64,000 nucleotides of DNA from Ensifer aridi (GTDB lineage: Bacteria > Pseudomonadota > Alphaproteobacteria > Rhizobiales > Rhizobiaceae). The translations under genes and the position numbers were made by a program. Positions within the stretch are counted from its first letter, which is position 1. Each line of letters begins with the position of its first letter. The notes under the pieces are model-generated. The model was not told where the DNA came from and made no database searches. It saw nothing but the letters and a program-made list of their open reading frames with translations. The stretch covers positions 211,536 to 275,535 of the forward strand of contig NZ_LUAV01000007.1 of the NCBI RefSeq assembly GCF_002078505.1. Reading direction: 5' to 3'. Positions 10,608 to 20,984 of this stretch are shown in pieces.

Positions 10608-11297
10608 ATGACGGACGGTTCCAAAAGCGGCATCATCGCGGCGCGATTGCGCAATTACTTTCTTACTGGCCTCATCATCTGCGCTCCCCTGGCGATCACG
10701 GTCTGGCTGGTTCGTTCCTTCATTGAGTGGGCGGACGGCTGGGTGAAGCCGTATTTGCCGAGCTTCTACAATCCGGACACCTATCTGCCTGTCGCCATTC
10801 CGGGTTTCGGGCTCCTGATCGCCGTGGTGGTGATCACTCTGGTCGGCTTCCTGACCGCAAACCTTGTGGGGCGCTCGATTATTAATTTCGGCGAGTCGCT
10901 GGTCCACAAGACGCCGTTGGTCCGTTCGATCTACAGATCGTTGAAGCAGATCTTCCAGACGGTGCTGCAGGACCAGTCGTCCTCCTTCAAGAAAGCCGGC
11001 CTGATCGAATATCCGAGCCCCGGGTTGTGGTCCCTGGTGTTTATCGCCACCGATGTGAAGGGCGAGATTGCGGCGAAATTCGATGAGCGCGGCATGGATA
11101 TGGTGACCGTGTTTCTTCCGCCGACGCCGATCCCGACCGCGGGATTCCTGCTCTTCGTGCCTCGCGAGAAAATCATACCGCTGCAGATGAGCGCCGAGGA
11201 CGCGGCGAAACTCTTGATCTCAGGCGGTCTCGTGGCTCCGGATTACCAACCGCTTGCAAACGCGCCGCGGCCGATCACGCAGCAAAAGACCGCCTGA
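10608..11297 (+). CDS. DUF502 family inner-membrane protein
   Basis: Function unknown. The 229 residues contain two N-terminal membrane helices (about 17-38, FLTGLIICAPLAITVWLV, and about 64-84, IPGFGLLIAVVVITLVGFL), then a soluble domain with the family hallmarks PLVRSIYRSLKQIFQ and FLPPTPIPTAGFLLFVPRE. Length and motifs fit DUF502, widespread in proteobacteria. It is 18 bp after the GNAT gene in the glmS operon and converges with recG only 11 bp away. An envelope role is plausible from the neighbours but unproven. Confidence 0.9.
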   Translation: MTDGSKSGIIAARLRNYFLTGLIICAPLAITVWLVRSFIEWADGWVKPYLPSFYNPDTYLPVAIPGFGLLIAVVVITLVGFLTANLVGRSIINFGESLVHKTPLVRSIYRSLKQIFQTVLQDQSSSFKKAGLIEYPSPGLWSLVFIATDVKGEIAAKFDERGMDMVTVFLPPTPIPTAGFLLFVPREKIIPLQMSAEDAAKLLISGGLVAPDYQPLANAPRPITQQKTA

Positions 11298-11308
11298 CGT
11301 CCGGCATT

Positions 11309-13414
11309 CTAGCCGGCGCGCAGAAAGCGGATCGCCTCGTCCCGGCGGTAGAGATAGAGAAGCGTCCTCAAGGCCTGGCCGCGCTCTGACGTCAGTTCCG
11401 GATCACGATCGATGGCATAGGCGGCGTCCTTGCGCGCCATCTCGAGAAGATCGCTATGCGCTTCGAGGCTCGCGATGAGGAAGCCCGGCGTACCGGACTG
11501 GCGTGTGCCGAGGAGTTCGCCTTCACCGCGCAGCTTCAGATCCTCCTCGGCGATCAGAAAGCCGTCCTCGGTCTCGCGCAGGATCGACAGGCGTGCGCGG
11601 CCGGCTTCGCTGAGCGGGCTTTTGTAGAGTAATATGCAGGTCGATGCCTCGTCGCCACGCCCGACGCGGCCGCGTAGCTGGTGCAACTGCGCAAGGCCGA
11701 AGCGCTCCGCATGTTCGATCACCATGATCGTCGCGTCAGGTACGTCGACGCCGACTTCCACGACCGTCGTCGCCACGAGCAGGCGGATCTCGCCGTTCTT
11801 GAAGGCGAGCATGACGGCGTCCTTCTCCGGTCCCGCCATGCGGCCGTGCACGAGGCCGACATCATTGCCGAAACGGCGGACGAGGCTTTGATAGCGCTCG
11901 TCGGCGGACGTGGCGTCGGTCTCCTCGGATTCCTCGACCAGGGGGCAGATCCAATAGGCCTTCTTGCCCTGCCCAAGTGCTGCATCAAGCCTGTCGATCA
12001 CCTCGTCGGTACGCTCGGTTGGTATCGTGACGGTCTGGATCGGCTTGCGCCCTGCCGGCTTCTCCGTGAGCTTCGATACGTCCATGTCCCCGAAGGCCGC
12101 GAGCACCAGGGTGCGGGGAATCGGCGTTGCCGTCATGACGAGCATATGCGGGGAGATGCCTTTGGCCGTCAGCCGCAGCCTCTGGTGAACGCCAAAGCGG
12201 TGCTGTTCGTCGACGACGGCGAGCACGAGCTGTCGATAGTTCACCGCATCCTGAAAAAGCGCATGTGTGCCGATGATCATCTGCGTATCGCCGGAAGCGA
12301 TGCGTTCGAGGATTGCGTCACGCTCCTTGCCCTTGGTTCTGCCGGTCAGGACGTCGATCGTGATGCCTGCGGGGGCCGTCATCTTCGAAAGCGTGGCATG
12401 GTGCTGCCGGGCCAGAATTTCCGTCGGTGCCATCAGCACCGCCTGGCCACCGGATTCGACCGCCGCAAGCATCGCCATCAACGCCACGGCCGTCTTGCCG
12501 GAGCCGACGTCACCCTGCAGGAGGCGCAGCATGCGCTCGGATCCGGACATATCGGCAAGGATGTCCCTGACCGCCGCCGACTGGCTCGTCGTCAACGAGA
12601 AAGGAAGGGCGGCGATCACCGGGCCGCTCAGCCGGCCAGTCGGATGCACGGGCGTGCCGGCCAGTTTGCGCAAGCGCTGGCGAACAAGGGCGAGCGAGAG
12701 CTGGCCCGCGAGAAACTCGTCGTACGCAAGCCGCCTGCGGGCCGGCGCCTGCGGGGCGACATCGGTCTCGTCACGCGGTTCGTGCAGACGGTGAAAACTT
12801 TCTTTCGCGCTCTGAAAGCCTTGTTGGTGCAGAAGCGACTCGTCGAGCCATTCCGGCAGATCCGGTACCCGGGCAACGGCCGCCTCGATCGACTTGTGAA
12901 GAAGCTTGGACGAGAGCCCGGCCGTCAGCCCGTAAACGGGTTCGACGAGAGGCAGGCTCCCGGCTTCGGCGGCCCGGACCATGTAATCCGGATGGACCAT
13001 GGAGGCGCGCCCGTTGAACCAGTCCACTTTGCCGCTGACGATGACTGTTTCATCGATCGGCAAAGCTTTTTCCAGCCAGTTCCCCTTGACGTGAAAGAAG
13101 GTGAGCGCCAGTTCGCCGGTGTCGTCGTGAAGAAAGACTCGATAGGGCACGTTCGGCCTGCCGCGTGGCGACGGTTGGTGGCGGTCCACGCGCCCGGTGA
13201 TGGTGACGATCGCTCCTTGTGGCGCGTAGGCGATGCCCGGTTGACGGCGACGGTCGATCAGCGAATGCGGAGCATGGAACAGGAGATCGATGACCCGGCA
13301 ATCTTCAATCGATTCGCGCCCGAGCAGGCGGGCGTAAAGCTCGCCGGTCTTCGGTCCGATGCCGGGCAAAGTGTCGAGAGGTGAAAACAGCGGATCGAGC
13401 AGGGCAGGGCGCAT
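11309..13414 (-). CDS. recG: ATP-dependent DNA helicase RecG
   Basis: Regresses stalled replication forks and processes Holliday junctions. The 701-residue protein has the N-terminal wedge/OB domain (about 1-170), Walker A GDVGSGKTAVAL (about residue 300), the DEQH box VVDEQHRFGV (about 403), and the C-terminal helicase motifs GRMAGPEKDAVM and QLRGRVGRG. The C-terminal signature GEGELLGTRQSG is typical of RecG. It converges on the DUF502 gene and is divergent from sdhE with about 118 bp between. All helicase motifs look intact. Confidence 0.98.
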   Translation of the reverse strand: MRPALLDPLFSPLDTLPGIGPKTGELYARLLGRESIEDCRVIDLLFHAPHSLIDRRRQPGIAYAPQGAIVTITGRVDRHQPSPRGRPNVPYRVFLHDDTGELALTFFHVKGNWLEKALPIDETVIVSGKVDWFNGRASMVHPDYMVRAAEAGSLPLVEPVYGLTAGLSSKLLHKSIEAAVARVPDLPEWLDESLLHQQGFQSAKESFHRLHEPRDETDVAPQAPARRRLAYDEFLAGQLSLALVRQRLRKLAGTPVHPTGRLSGPVIAALPFSLTTSQSAAVRDILADMSGSERMLRLLQGDVGSGKTAVALMAMLAAVESGGQAVLMAPTEILARQHHATLSKMTAPAGITIDVLTGRTKGKERDAILERIASGDTQMIIGTHALFQDAVNYRQLVLAVVDEQHRFGVHQRLRLTAKGISPHMLVMTATPIPRTLVLAAFGDMDVSKLTEKPAGRKPIQTVTIPTERTDEVIDRLDAALGQGKKAYWICPLVEESEETDATSADERYQSLVRRFGNDVGLVHGRMAGPEKDAVMLAFKNGEIRLLVATTVVEVGVDVPDATIMVIEHAERFGLAQLHQLRGRVGRGDEASTCILLYKSPLSEAGRARLSILRETEDGFLIAEEDLKLRGEGELLGTRQSGTPGFLIASLEAHSDLLEMARKDAAYAIDRDPELTSERGQALRTLLYLYRRDEAIRFLRAG

Positions 13415-13532
13415 GATAGTGAAATTGCGACGATAAATCCGGCTTTGGCAAGGCTGACAACCCGCTTTTCAGCGTTTATAGAACCCCCGTCATCACGATC
13501 CGCCGCACCGGTGGACGGCAGGAAGGAACCCC

Positions 13533-13838
13533 ATGACCGGCATTTCACGTACGAGCGCCGATCTTGATCCGCGTCGGCGCAGGATCCTCTTCCGCGCCTG
13601 GCACCGCGGTATTCGCGAGATGGACCTGGTCCTCGGGCAGTTTGCCGAGGCGGAGATCGCGAGCTTGTCCGGCGCGGAGCTCGACGAGCTTGAAACGATC
13701 ATGCGCGAAGAAGACAACGACCTCGTCCGCTGGATCACCGGAGAAAAGCCGCTGCCGGAGCGTTATGCGACGGAACTTTTCGCCCGCATCGCCGCTTACC
13801 GCCCGGATTTCGATCCGGTTCGCCAAGACGCCAGATAA
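13533..13838 (+). CDS. sdhE: Succinate dehydrogenase assembly factor SdhE (DUF339)
   Basis: Small flavinylation factor that helps attach FAD to the SdhA subunit. The 101 residues contain the family motif RGIREMD (about residues 28-34; consensus RGxxExD), followed by the FAEAEIASLSGAELDELETIMREEDNDL helix pair, quoted here only by its pattern of acidic residues, and WITGEKPLP. The location directly before mfd, 2 bp away, and divergent from recG is common in alphaproteobacteria. Involvement with succinate dehydrogenase is family knowledge; the sdh genes are not here. Confidence 0.92.
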   Translation: MTGISRTSADLDPRRRRILFRAWHRGIREMDLVLGQFAEAEIASLSGAELDELETIMREEDNDLVRWITGEKPLPERYATELFARIAAYRPDFDPVRQDAR

Positions 13839-13840
13839 AC

Positions 13841-16800
13841 ATGATGATGCTACCCGGCCTCGACCCGAAGAAGGTCCTCGCGGCGACGCGGGAGTTGACG
13901 ATCGGTCCGGTGCCTTCCGGCGCCGAGGCGTTGGTTCTCGCCGAACTGGCGCGAGCGGGGGCGCCCGTTGCCTATATGCTCTCCGACGGCCAGCGCATTG
14001 CCGACCTCGAGCAGGTGCTGGGTTTCGTAGCGCCGGACATTCCCGTCCTCACTTTGCCCGGTTGGGACTGCCTGCCTTACGACCGCGTCTCGCCGAGTGC
14101 CGATACCTCGGCGCGCAGGCTTGCGGCCTTGGGCGCACTCATTGCACATCGTGCGAAGCCGCACCCGGCGATCATGCTCGTCACGGTCAATGCCGCGCTA
14201 CAAAAGATTTCGCCGCGGGACGTGATCGAGAGCCTCGCCTTTTCCGCGCGCCCCGGCAACCAGATCCGGATGGACGATCTCGCCGCGCGGCTGGAGCGAA
14301 ACGGCTTCGAGCGCGTACCGACGGTGCGCGAGGTCGGCGAATTTGCGGTCCGAGGCGGGATCCTCGACGTCTATGTGCCGGGTAGCAGCGAGCCGTTGCG
14401 GCTCGATTTCTTCGGCGATACGCTCGAGACGATCCGTTCCTTCGATCCCGCCAGTCAGCGTACGATCGGGCAGGTCCGCTCTCTCGATCTCAATCCGATG
14501 AGCGAGGTTTCGCTGACGCCGGAAACGATCAGCCACTTCCGCAAGCAATATCTTTCACTCTTCGGCGCAGCCACGCGCGACGACGCGCTTTACCAGGCGG
14601 TCTCGGAAGGGCGCCGCTATGCCGGCATGGAGCATTGGCTGCCGCTCTTCTATGATCGCCTCGAAACGGTCTTTGACTATCTCGATGGGTTTCGCATCGT
14701 GACGGATCACCTCGCGCGTGAAGCAGCCGCGGAACGCTCGAAGCTCATCCTCGACTATTACGACGCACGCCTTGCCTCCGCATCGCCGGGCAAGTCGCAG
14801 CTTGCGCAGGGCACGCCCTACAAGCCGGTGCCGCCGGAGATGCTTTATCTGAGCGCGAAGGGCTTCGGCGTGGCGCTCGCCGAGCGCGACGCCATCCGCC
14901 TCTCGCCGTTCTCCGAACATGAAGGAGAGGCCCGTCAGGTCGTGACCATAGAGGCGCGTCAGGGCCTGCGATGGGCAAAGGGGGCAGGTGAGGCCGACGA
15001 CGACGGCGCGCGCGTCAATGTCTTCGACCAGGCGGTGAGGCACATTGCCGAGAAGCGCGCGAAAGGCGCAAAGGTTCTCGTTTCCGGCTGGACGGAAGGA
15101 TCGCTCGACCGTCTCCTGCAGGTGCTCGCCGAGCATGGCCTTGCCAATATCCGCCCGGTCAAAGCCCTCTCCGATCTGCGCTCGCTGAAGCCGGGTGAGG
15201 CGGCGTCAGCGGTCCTCAGCCTCGAAGCGGGATTCGAGGCAGGCGATCTCGTCATCATCGGCGAGCAGGACATTCTCGGCGATCGCCTAGTGCGCCGCTC
15301 GAAGCGCCGCAAGCGCGGGGCCGACTTCATTGCTGAGGTGACGGGTCTCGACGAGGGCAGCTACGTGGTCCACGCCGAACACGGCATCGGCCGCTTCGTC
15401 GGGCTGCGCACGATCGAGGCCGCCGGCGCGCCGCATGATTGCCTCGAGCTTGTCTATGCCGACGACGCTAAGCTCTTCCTGCCGGTAGAAAACATCGAGC
15501 TTCTGTCGCGCTATGGTTCGGAAGGGACGGATGCGATCCTCGACAAGCTCGGCGGTGTCGCCTGGCAGGCGCGCAAGGCGAGGCTCAAGAAGCGGCTGCT
15601 CGACATGGCGGGCGGCCTCATCCGCATCGCCGCCGAAAGGCATACCCGACACGCGCCGGTCCTGAACGCCCAGGACGGGGCCTATGACGAATTCGCCGCC
15701 CGCTTCCCTTACGACGAGACCGAGGATCAGTTGAACTCGATCGAGGCGGTTCGGGATGATCTCGGCAGCGGCCGGCCCATGGATCGTCTCGTGTGCGGCG
15801 ATGTCGGCTTCGGCAAGACGGAGGTGGCGCTGCGTGCCGCCTTCATCGCGGCGATGAATGGGGTGCAGGTCGCCGTCGTCGTGCCCACGACTTTGCTTGC
15901 GCGGCAGCATTTCAAAACCTTTGCCGAACGATTCCGCGGTCTGCCGATACGCATCCAGCAGGCGTCCCGTCTCGTCGGCTCCAAGGAGCTGGCGCTGACG
16001 AAGAAGGAGGTTACTGAGGGCAAGACGGACATCGTCGTCGGCACGCATGCACTTCTCGGTTCGTCGATCAAGTTTGCGAACCTCGGCCTGCTCATCATCG
16101 ATGAGGAGCAGCATTTCGGCGTCAAGCACAAGGAACGGCTCAAGGAGCTGAAGACCGATGTGCACGTGCTCACGCTATCGGCGACGCCGATACCGCGCAC
16201 GCTTCAGCTCGCGCTCACCGGCGTTCGCGAATTGTCGCTGATCACGACGCCGCCGGTGGATCGCATGGCGGTGCGCACCTTCATTTCGCCCTTCGACGCG
16301 CTGGTGATCCGCGAGACGTTGATGCGCGAGCATTACCGCGGCGGCCAGAGCTTCTACGTCTGCCCGCGTGTGAGCGACCTTCCGGAGATCCACGACTTCT
16401 TGAAATCCGACGTGCCGGAATTGAAGGTCGCCGTGGCGCACGGCCAGATGCCGGCGACCGAACTCGAGGACGTCATGAACGCCTTCTATGAGGGGCGCTT
16501 TGATGTCCTTCTCTCGACGACGATCGTCGAGTCGGGGCTTGACGTGCCGACTGCGAATACATTGATCGTGCACCGCGCCGACATGTTCGGTCTCGCCCAG
16601 CTCTACCAGCTTCGCGGCCGGGTAGGGCGGTCGAAGGTGCGCGCCTTCGCGCTCTTCACGCTTCCCGTCAACAAGACGTTGACGGGGCCGGCGGAACGGC
16701 GTCTCAAGGTATTGCAGTCGCTCGACACGCTTGGAGCCGGATTCCAGCTCGCCAGCCACGACCTCGATATCCGCGGCGCCGGCAATCTCCTCGGCGAGGA

Positions 16801-17356
16801 GCAATCCGGCCATATCAAGGAGGTCGGCTTCGAGCTCTATCAGCAGATGCTCGAGGAGGCGGTCGCCGAACTCAAGGGTGAAGAGGAAATCCACGACACC
16901 GGTTGGTCGCCGCAGATATCGGTCGGCACGCCGGTCATGATTCCGGAAGAGTACGTGCCGGATCTCAACCTGAGGCTCGGACTCTATCGTCGCCTCGGCG
17001 AGCTGACGGATCTCAAGGAAATCGACGGCTTCGGGGCGGAACTGATCGACCGCTTCGGTCCGCTGCCGACCGAGGTCCAGCATCTGCTGAAGATCGTCTA
17101 CGTCAAGTCGCTCTGCCGCACTGCGAATGTCGAGAAGCTCGATGCCGGGCCGAAGGGCGTCGTCGTTCAGTTCCGCAACAAGGAGTTTCCGAACCCGGCC
17201 GCCCTCGTCGGCCATATCGCCAAGCAGGGAACGCTTGCCAAGATCCGGCCGGACCAGAGCATCTTCTTCCAGCGCGATCTCCCGACGCCCGAGAAGCGTC
17301 TCTCGGGTGCCGCGATGGTGATGACGCAGCTCGCGGTGCTCGCAAAACCCGCTTGA
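13841..17356 (+). CDS. mfd: Transcription-repair coupling factor Mfd
   Basis: Removes RNA polymerase stalled at DNA lesions and recruits UvrA. The 1171 residues have the usual order: UvrB-homology region (about 20-340), RNA-polymerase interaction domain (about 495-570, [17 protein letters not shown]), SF2 translocase with Walker [13 protein letters not shown] (about 651) and [19 protein letters not shown] (about 750), [16 protein letters not shown], and the C-terminal TRCF domain (about 1030-1130). Tandem ATGs give a one- or two-residue uncertainty in the start. It is downstream of sdhE and ends at a hairpin terminator. Complete and undamaged. Confidence 0.98.
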   Translation: MMMLPGLDPKKVLAATRELTIGPVPSGAEALVLAELARAGAPVAYMLSDGQRIADLEQVLGFVAPDIPVLTLPGWDCLPYDRVSPSADTSARRLAALGALIAHRAKPHPAIMLVTVNAALQKISPRDVIESLAFSARPGNQIRMDDLAARLERNGFERVPTVREVGEFAVRGGILDVYVPGSSEPLRLDFFGDTLETIRSFDPASQRTIGQVRSLDLNPMSEVSLTPETISHFRKQYLSLFGAATRDDALYQAVSEGRRYAGMEHWLPLFYDRLETVFDYLDGFRIVTDHLAREAAAERSKLILDYYDARLASASPGKSQLAQGTPYKPVPPEMLYLSAKGFGVALAERDAIRLSPFSEHEGEARQVVTIEARQGLRWAKGAGEADDDGARVNVFDQAVRHIAEKRAKGAKVLVSGWTEGSLDRLLQVLAEHGLANIRPVKALSDLRSLKPGEAASAVLSLEAGFEAGDLVIIGEQDILGDRLVRRSKRRKRGADFIAEVTGLDEGSYVVHAEHGIGRFVGLRTIEAAGAPHDCLELVYADDAKLFLPVENIELLSRYGSEGTDAILDKLGGVAWQARKARLKKRLLDMAGGLIRIAAERHTRHAPVLNAQDGAYDEFAARFPYDETEDQLNSIEAVRDDLGSGRPMDRLVCGDVGFGKTEVALRAAFIAAMNGVQVAVVVPTTLLARQHFKTFAERFRGLPIRIQQASRLVGSKELALTKKEVTEGKTDIVVGTHALLGSSIKFANLGLLIIDEEQHFGVKHKERLKELKTDVHVLTLSATPIPRTLQLALTGVRELSLITTPPVDRMAVRTFISPFDALVIRETLMREHYRGGQSFYVCPRVSDLPEIHDFLKSDVPELKVAVAHGQMPATELEDVMNAFYEGRFDVLLSTTIVESGLDVPTANTLIVHRADMFGLAQLYQLRGRVGRSKVRAFALFTLPVNKTLTGPAERRLKVLQSLDTLGAGFQLASHDLDIRGAGNLLGEEQSGHIKEVGFELYQQMLEEAVAELKGEEEIHDTGWSPQISVGTPVMIPEEYVPDLNLRLGLYRRLGELTDLKEIDGFGAELIDRFGPLPTEVQHLLKIVYVKSLCRTANVEKLDAGPKGVVVQFRNKEFPNPAALVGHIAKQGTLAKIRPDQSIFFQRDLPTPEKRLSGAAMVMTQLAVLAKPA

Positions 17357-17361
17357 AACGA

Positions 17362-17394
17362 AACGCCGCAGCTCTTTCGCGCGGCGTTTTCCTC
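17362..17394 (+). terminator. Rho-independent terminator after mfd, probably bidirectional
   Basis: AACGCCGC (17362-17369) pairs with GCGGCGTT (17381-17388), followed by TTCC. On the other strand the stem is followed by TCGTTTC, so it could also end the convergent oxidoreductase gene that stops at 17403. Confidence 0.8.
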
Positions 17395-17402
17395 TTTGAC
17401 GA

Positions 17403-18068
17403 TCAGTGCGCCGGGTGGGCAGCCTTCATCTGCGCGATTTCGCGCAACGCATTCGTCAGGGTCTCGACAGATTGCGCGCCCATCACCGCATATTGCTGCT
17501 CGATGATGAAACAGGGCACGCCGGTAACGCCCATCTCCCGGGCCATGTCGACCTCCTGCTTCACGGCGTCCTTGTCGGCGTCGGATGCGAGTAGAGCGGC
17601 AATGACCGGGCGATCGAGGCCAGCCTGTTCCGCGATGTCAAGCAGAACGGCGTGGTCGCCGACGTTGCGACCTTCCTCGAAATTGGCCTTGAAGAGTCGC
17701 CGCACGACATCCGTCTGCGCGAGGTCACCGCTGGTTGCCGCCCAGCGTATCAGCCGATGCGCGTCGAGAGTGTTCGGGCTGATCTTCACGGCTTCGAAAT
17801 CGAAAGCGATGCCGACTTCCTGCCCGAGTTCTTCGAGCATCCGATGCGCCTGGTCGACGGACGTCTGGCCGCCGAGTTTTGCCGCGAGATGCCGTTTATG
17901 GTCGACCCCTTCCGGTGGTAGATCGGGGTTCAGCTGATAGGGGCGCCACTGGATCGCTACATGAATCTCGCCGGCAACGTCGGCAATTGCCTGCTCAAGC
18001 CTGTTCTTTCCAAGATAACACCACGGGCAGACCACGTCCGAGACGATATCGATGTTGACGGTTTCCAT
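17403..18068 (-). CDS. DsbA family oxidoreductase, FrnE-like
   Basis: Thioredoxin-fold protein of 221 residues, likely a cytoplasmic disulfide oxidoreductase. The N terminus METVNIDIVSDVVCPWC carries the CPWC redox motif (residues 14-17) without any signal peptide. The long helical insertion with GLDRPVIAAL and the cis-Pro region GVTGVPCFIIEQQYAVMGAQ fit the FrnE / 2-hydroxychromene-2-carboxylate isomerase-like DsbA group. A second cysteine lies near the cis-Pro (VPCF), a feature seen in FrnE proteins. It stands alone, convergent with mfd. Substrate unknown. Confidence 0.9.
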   Translation of the reverse strand: METVNIDIVSDVVCPWCYLGKNRLEQAIADVAGEIHVAIQWRPYQLNPDLPPEGVDHKRHLAAKLGGQTSVDQAHRMLEELGQEVGIAFDFEAVKISPNTLDAHRLIRWAATSGDLAQTDVVRRLFKANFEEGRNVGDHAVLLDIAEQAGLDRPVIAALLASDADKDAVKQEVDMAREMGVTGVPCFIIEQQYAVMGAQSVETLTNALREIAQMKAAHPAH

Positions 18069-18149
18069 GGTGCGGCCTTTCCAGTTGCCAAAGCTGCCAC
18101 ATAGGCCGCTCCGCCGCTTCTTTCAATGCGTTACAAAATAGATACCAGC

Positions 18150-19970
18150 TTACTGGGCGCGCTCGTCCCACCAGGTCGGCAGCTGATAGCCGTAGAGCGG
18201 CACCGTCGATGGGCGGCCGATATGTTTCCACCGCGCGATCCATTGCGCGTCCAGGTGGTAAAGCGGCACGAGGTAGGAATTGTTGACAAGCAGCCGGTCG
18301 TGGGCGCGAACGGCGGCGGTGAAGTCTTCGGGGCTCCGCGCCTGAAGGATGTTGTTGATCAGCTTGTCGACGTCCTTGTCGGCGACGCCCGCGAAGTTGG
18401 AACTACCTTGGCGATCACGCGAAACGGACCCCCAATAGGATATCTGCTCGGCGCCCGGAGACAGCGACGAAGGATAGGACTTGATGATAACGTCGTAGTC
18501 GAAGGACTGGCTGCGCAACTGGTATTGCGAATCATCGACGGTGCGCACCCTCGCGACGATGCCGAGCGGTGCGAGAAAGCGCTGATAGGCGAGCGCGATC
18601 TTCTCCTGGCCGGCATTCTGGCTCATGATTTCGAACGCGAGCGGGGTGCCCTTCGCGTCGACCATCTTGCCGTCCTTGATGGAATAACCCGCCTCGCGAA
18701 GCAGCGTCACCGCTTCCCGCAGGACGTTTCGATCGCGGCCCGAGCCGTCCGTGACCGGCAGGCGATAGGTGCCGTCGAGGATCGCGGGATTGATGCGCTC
18801 CCGAACGTCTCCCATCAGACCGAGCTCGCGGTCGTCGGCGGCAGCGCCGAGGAAGGAAAGCGACGAGTTCTGCCAATAGCTCTGGGTGCGCGTATAGGCG
18901 CTGTCGAAAAGGTTCTTGTTGACCCATTCGAAATCGAAAACGAGGGCGAGCCCCTGTCTTAGCTTGATGTTGTCGAACATCGGCTTGCGCGTGTTGAAGA
19001 CGAAGCCGAGCATGCCGGAAGGGGTCCTGGGCTTGAACGTCTCCTTGATCACGTCTCCCGAGCGAACGGCGGGGAAATCATAGGCGCGCGCCCATTTGGT
19101 GGCGCTGCCTTCGGGATAGACGTCGATCTCGCCCTTCTTGAAGGCTTCGAAAAGCGTATTCTCCTGAAGGAAATACTCGACGGAGATCTCATCGTAGTTG
19201 TCGATACCGATCTTCGAGGGCAGGTCCTTGCCCCAGTAATCAGGATTGCGGCGATAGACGATGCGCTCGCCGGGCTTCACCTCCGTGACCCGGTAGGGGC
19301 CCGAGCCGAGCGGCGGCTCGAGCGTCGTCCTGTCAAAGCTATCGACATTGATGGCATGCCTCGGCAGCACCGGCGAGAGCGCCAGCAGCAGCGGAAACTC
19401 GCGATCGGCATCCTCGGTGAAGGTGAAGCGCACGCTGCGTTCGCCGACCTTCTCCATCTTTGCCACTTTGGAAAGGCGATTGCTGAAGGGGGCGCGTCCC
19501 TTGTCCCGCAGCAATTCGAAAGTGAAGATCACGTCTTCGGCTGTCACCGGCTGACCGTCGGCCCAGCGGGCTTTCGGATTGAGATTGAACTGGATGAAGG
19601 TGCGATCGTCGTCCCATTCGACGGTTTCGGCAAGCAGTCCGTACATCGTGAAAGGCTCATCCTGCGAGCGCTGCATCAACGATTCGTAGACCAGGTTGCC
19701 AAAGCCCGGATCCCACATGCCGCGCGCGGTGGTGCGCATGCTCTTCAGGATGAAGGGATTGAGGCTGTCGAAAGTGCCGACGACGCCATAGGAAATTTTC
19801 CCGCCCTTCTTCACGTTGGGATTGACATAGGGGAAGTGCTTGAAGTCTGCCGGCAGTGCAGGCTCGCCGTGCATCGAGATCGCATGGACCGGAGCGGCCA
19901 TAGCTTCATTGGCCAACGTGTTGGCTGCCAGGAGCATGACCAAACCGGAAAGAACTGCGCGCAACTTCAC
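18150..19970 (-). CDS. Extracellular solute-binding protein, family 5 (YejA-like peptide binder)
   Basis: Periplasmic binding component of an oligopeptide-type ABC importer. The 606-residue precursor has a signal peptide (LSGLVMLLAANTLANEAMA, about residues 8-26). Family-5 features include GGKISYGVVGTFDSLNPF, ARWADGQPVTAEDVIFTFELL and GSGPYRVTEVKPGERIVYRRNPDYWGKD (pattern only). The long form and the HGEPALPADFKHFPYVNP segment recall YejA, which binds peptides including microcin C-type compounds in enterobacteria. No permease or ATPase genes adjoin it, so it must work with a transporter encoded elsewhere. Confidence 0.9.
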   Translation of the reverse strand: MKLRAVLSGLVMLLAANTLANEAMAAPVHAISMHGEPALPADFKHFPYVNPNVKKGGKISYGVVGTFDSLNPFILKSMRTTARGMWDPGFGNLVYESLMQRSQDEPFTMYGLLAETVEWDDDRTFIQFNLNPKARWADGQPVTAEDVIFTFELLRDKGRAPFSNRLSKVAKMEKVGERSVRFTFTEDADREFPLLLALSPVLPRHAINVDSFDRTTLEPPLGSGPYRVTEVKPGERIVYRRNPDYWGKDLPSKIGIDNYDEISVEYFLQENTLFEAFKKGEIDVYPEGSATKWARAYDFPAVRSGDVIKETFKPRTPSGMLGFVFNTRKPMFDNIKLRQGLALVFDFEWVNKNLFDSAYTRTQSYWQNSSLSFLGAAADDRELGLMGDVRERINPAILDGTYRLPVTDGSGRDRNVLREAVTLLREAGYSIKDGKMVDAKGTPLAFEIMSQNAGQEKIALAYQRFLAPLGIVARVRTVDDSQYQLRSQSFDYDVIIKSYPSSLSPGAEQISYWGSVSRDRQGSSNFAGVADKDVDKLINNILQARSPEDFTAAVRAHDRLLVNNSYLVPLYHLDAQWIARWKHIGRPSTVPLYGYQLPTWWDERAQ

Positions 19971-20286
19971 CTCCCGCGGGATTGTACGAGGTCGATTCCC
20001 GGCACGTTAGCAACGCGGGCGCACATTTCCAACCTTCGGCGGCAGGGATCAGGAAAGGACAAGCTCGAATCCTGTCACGCCGGACTCTGATTGGAAAAGG
20101 CCGCTCAAACGCAATTGGTTGCGTAAAATGCAACGAAACACTGGATAATCGGCACGAGCCAATGTAACAGGTGTTTCCGGAATCGGGGCCATTCAAATGC
20201 CTCATTTGGCCAACAGGACAACGGGCGGCTGACGATACTCACCTGCGGAACAGTCCGTTCCGTGACCGGATTTCAGGGGAATAAGA
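19971..20286. promoter_or_regulatory. Divergent intergenic region with nested palindromes
   Basis: A 316-bp divergent region between the binding protein and the IalB gene. It contains GTTGC-N7-GCAAC (20118-20134) overlapping GCAATTGGTTGC (20111-20122), two nested inverted repeats of the size of an operator. No gene is seen. Which of the flanking genes they might serve, if any, is unknown. Confidence 0.4.
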
Positions 20287-20916
20287 ATGATCTTCAAGTC
20301 GAACTTCACCAAACGCGCGGGATTGGCAGCGCTGGCGCTTTCTGTCGCAGCCGCCGGTGCGCCGAGCATCGCATCCGCGCAGCAGGCGGGAGGCAGGCCG
20401 CCGCAGGGTTGGTTCAAGGTCTGCACCAAGCAGGAAGACAACGATGTCTGCATCGTTCAGAACCTGCTGACCGCCAATAACGGCCAGCTCGTCACGGCCG
20501 TCGGCCTTATCTCCGTCTCAGGCAAGATTAATCGCAAGGTCATGCAGGTCTCCGTACCCTCCGCGCGCATGATCCCGCCGGGCGTTCAAATGCAGATCGA
20601 CGGCGGCAAGGGCGTCAAGCTCGACTACGCGATCTGCATGCCCGACAAGTGCGTCGCCGAAGCACCGCTTTCCGATGCGCTGATCGCCAGCCTGAAGAAG
20701 GGCAATGAGGTGGTCTTCACCTCGGTCAACTTCCAGCGCGCTCCGAACCCGATCAAGATGACGCTGGAGGGGTTCACCGGCGTTTATGATGGTGAACCGA
20801 TCGAACAGTCCCAGCTCGAAGAGCGCCAGCGCCTGCTGCAGGAAGAAATGCAGAAAAAGGCAGAGGACGCCCGCAAGAAGCTGGAAGAGGCGCAGAAGGC
20901 CGCCAAGGCGCAGTAA
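20287..20916 (+). CDS. Invasion-associated locus B (IalB) family secreted protein
   Basis: Exported protein of 209 residues named after the Bartonella invasion locus; in free-living and symbiotic rhizobia its role is not established. A signal peptide covers about residues 1-34 (LAALALSVAAAGAPSIASA, cleavage before QQAGG). The mature part has WFKVCTKQEDNDVCIVQN with the conserved cysteine pair, and DYAICMPDKCVAEAPL with a second pair. The C terminus (about 175-209) is a charged coiled coil (EEMQKKAEDARKKLEEAQK). A good AGGGG lies before the ATG. A single gene, followed by its own terminator. Confidence 0.92.
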   Translation: MIFKSNFTKRAGLAALALSVAAAGAPSIASAQQAGGRPPQGWFKVCTKQEDNDVCIVQNLLTANNGQLVTAVGLISVSGKINRKVMQVSVPSARMIPPGVQMQIDGGKGVKLDYAICMPDKCVAEAPLSDALIASLKKGNEVVFTSVNFQRAPNPIKMTLEGFTGVYDGEPIEQSQLEERQRLLQEEMQKKAEDARKKLEEAQKAAKAQ

Positions 20917-20943
20917 TCATCACTCGCCTTCCCGAATGAAGCG

Positions 20944-20971
20944 AACGCCCGGACTATCCGGGCGTTTTTTT
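20944..20971 (+). terminator. Rho-independent terminator after the IalB gene
   Basis: AACGCCCGG (20944-20952), loop ACTAT, CCGGGCGTT (20958-20966), then a run of T to 20971. A textbook stem and U-tract. Confidence 0.93.
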
Positions 20972-20984
20972 ATGGCCCGCGAGC

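Noticed and set aside
11681..13384. Plus-strand open frame of 567 codons
   Set aside because: Antisense to recG, which has all helicase motifs; high G+C genes leave such frames open.
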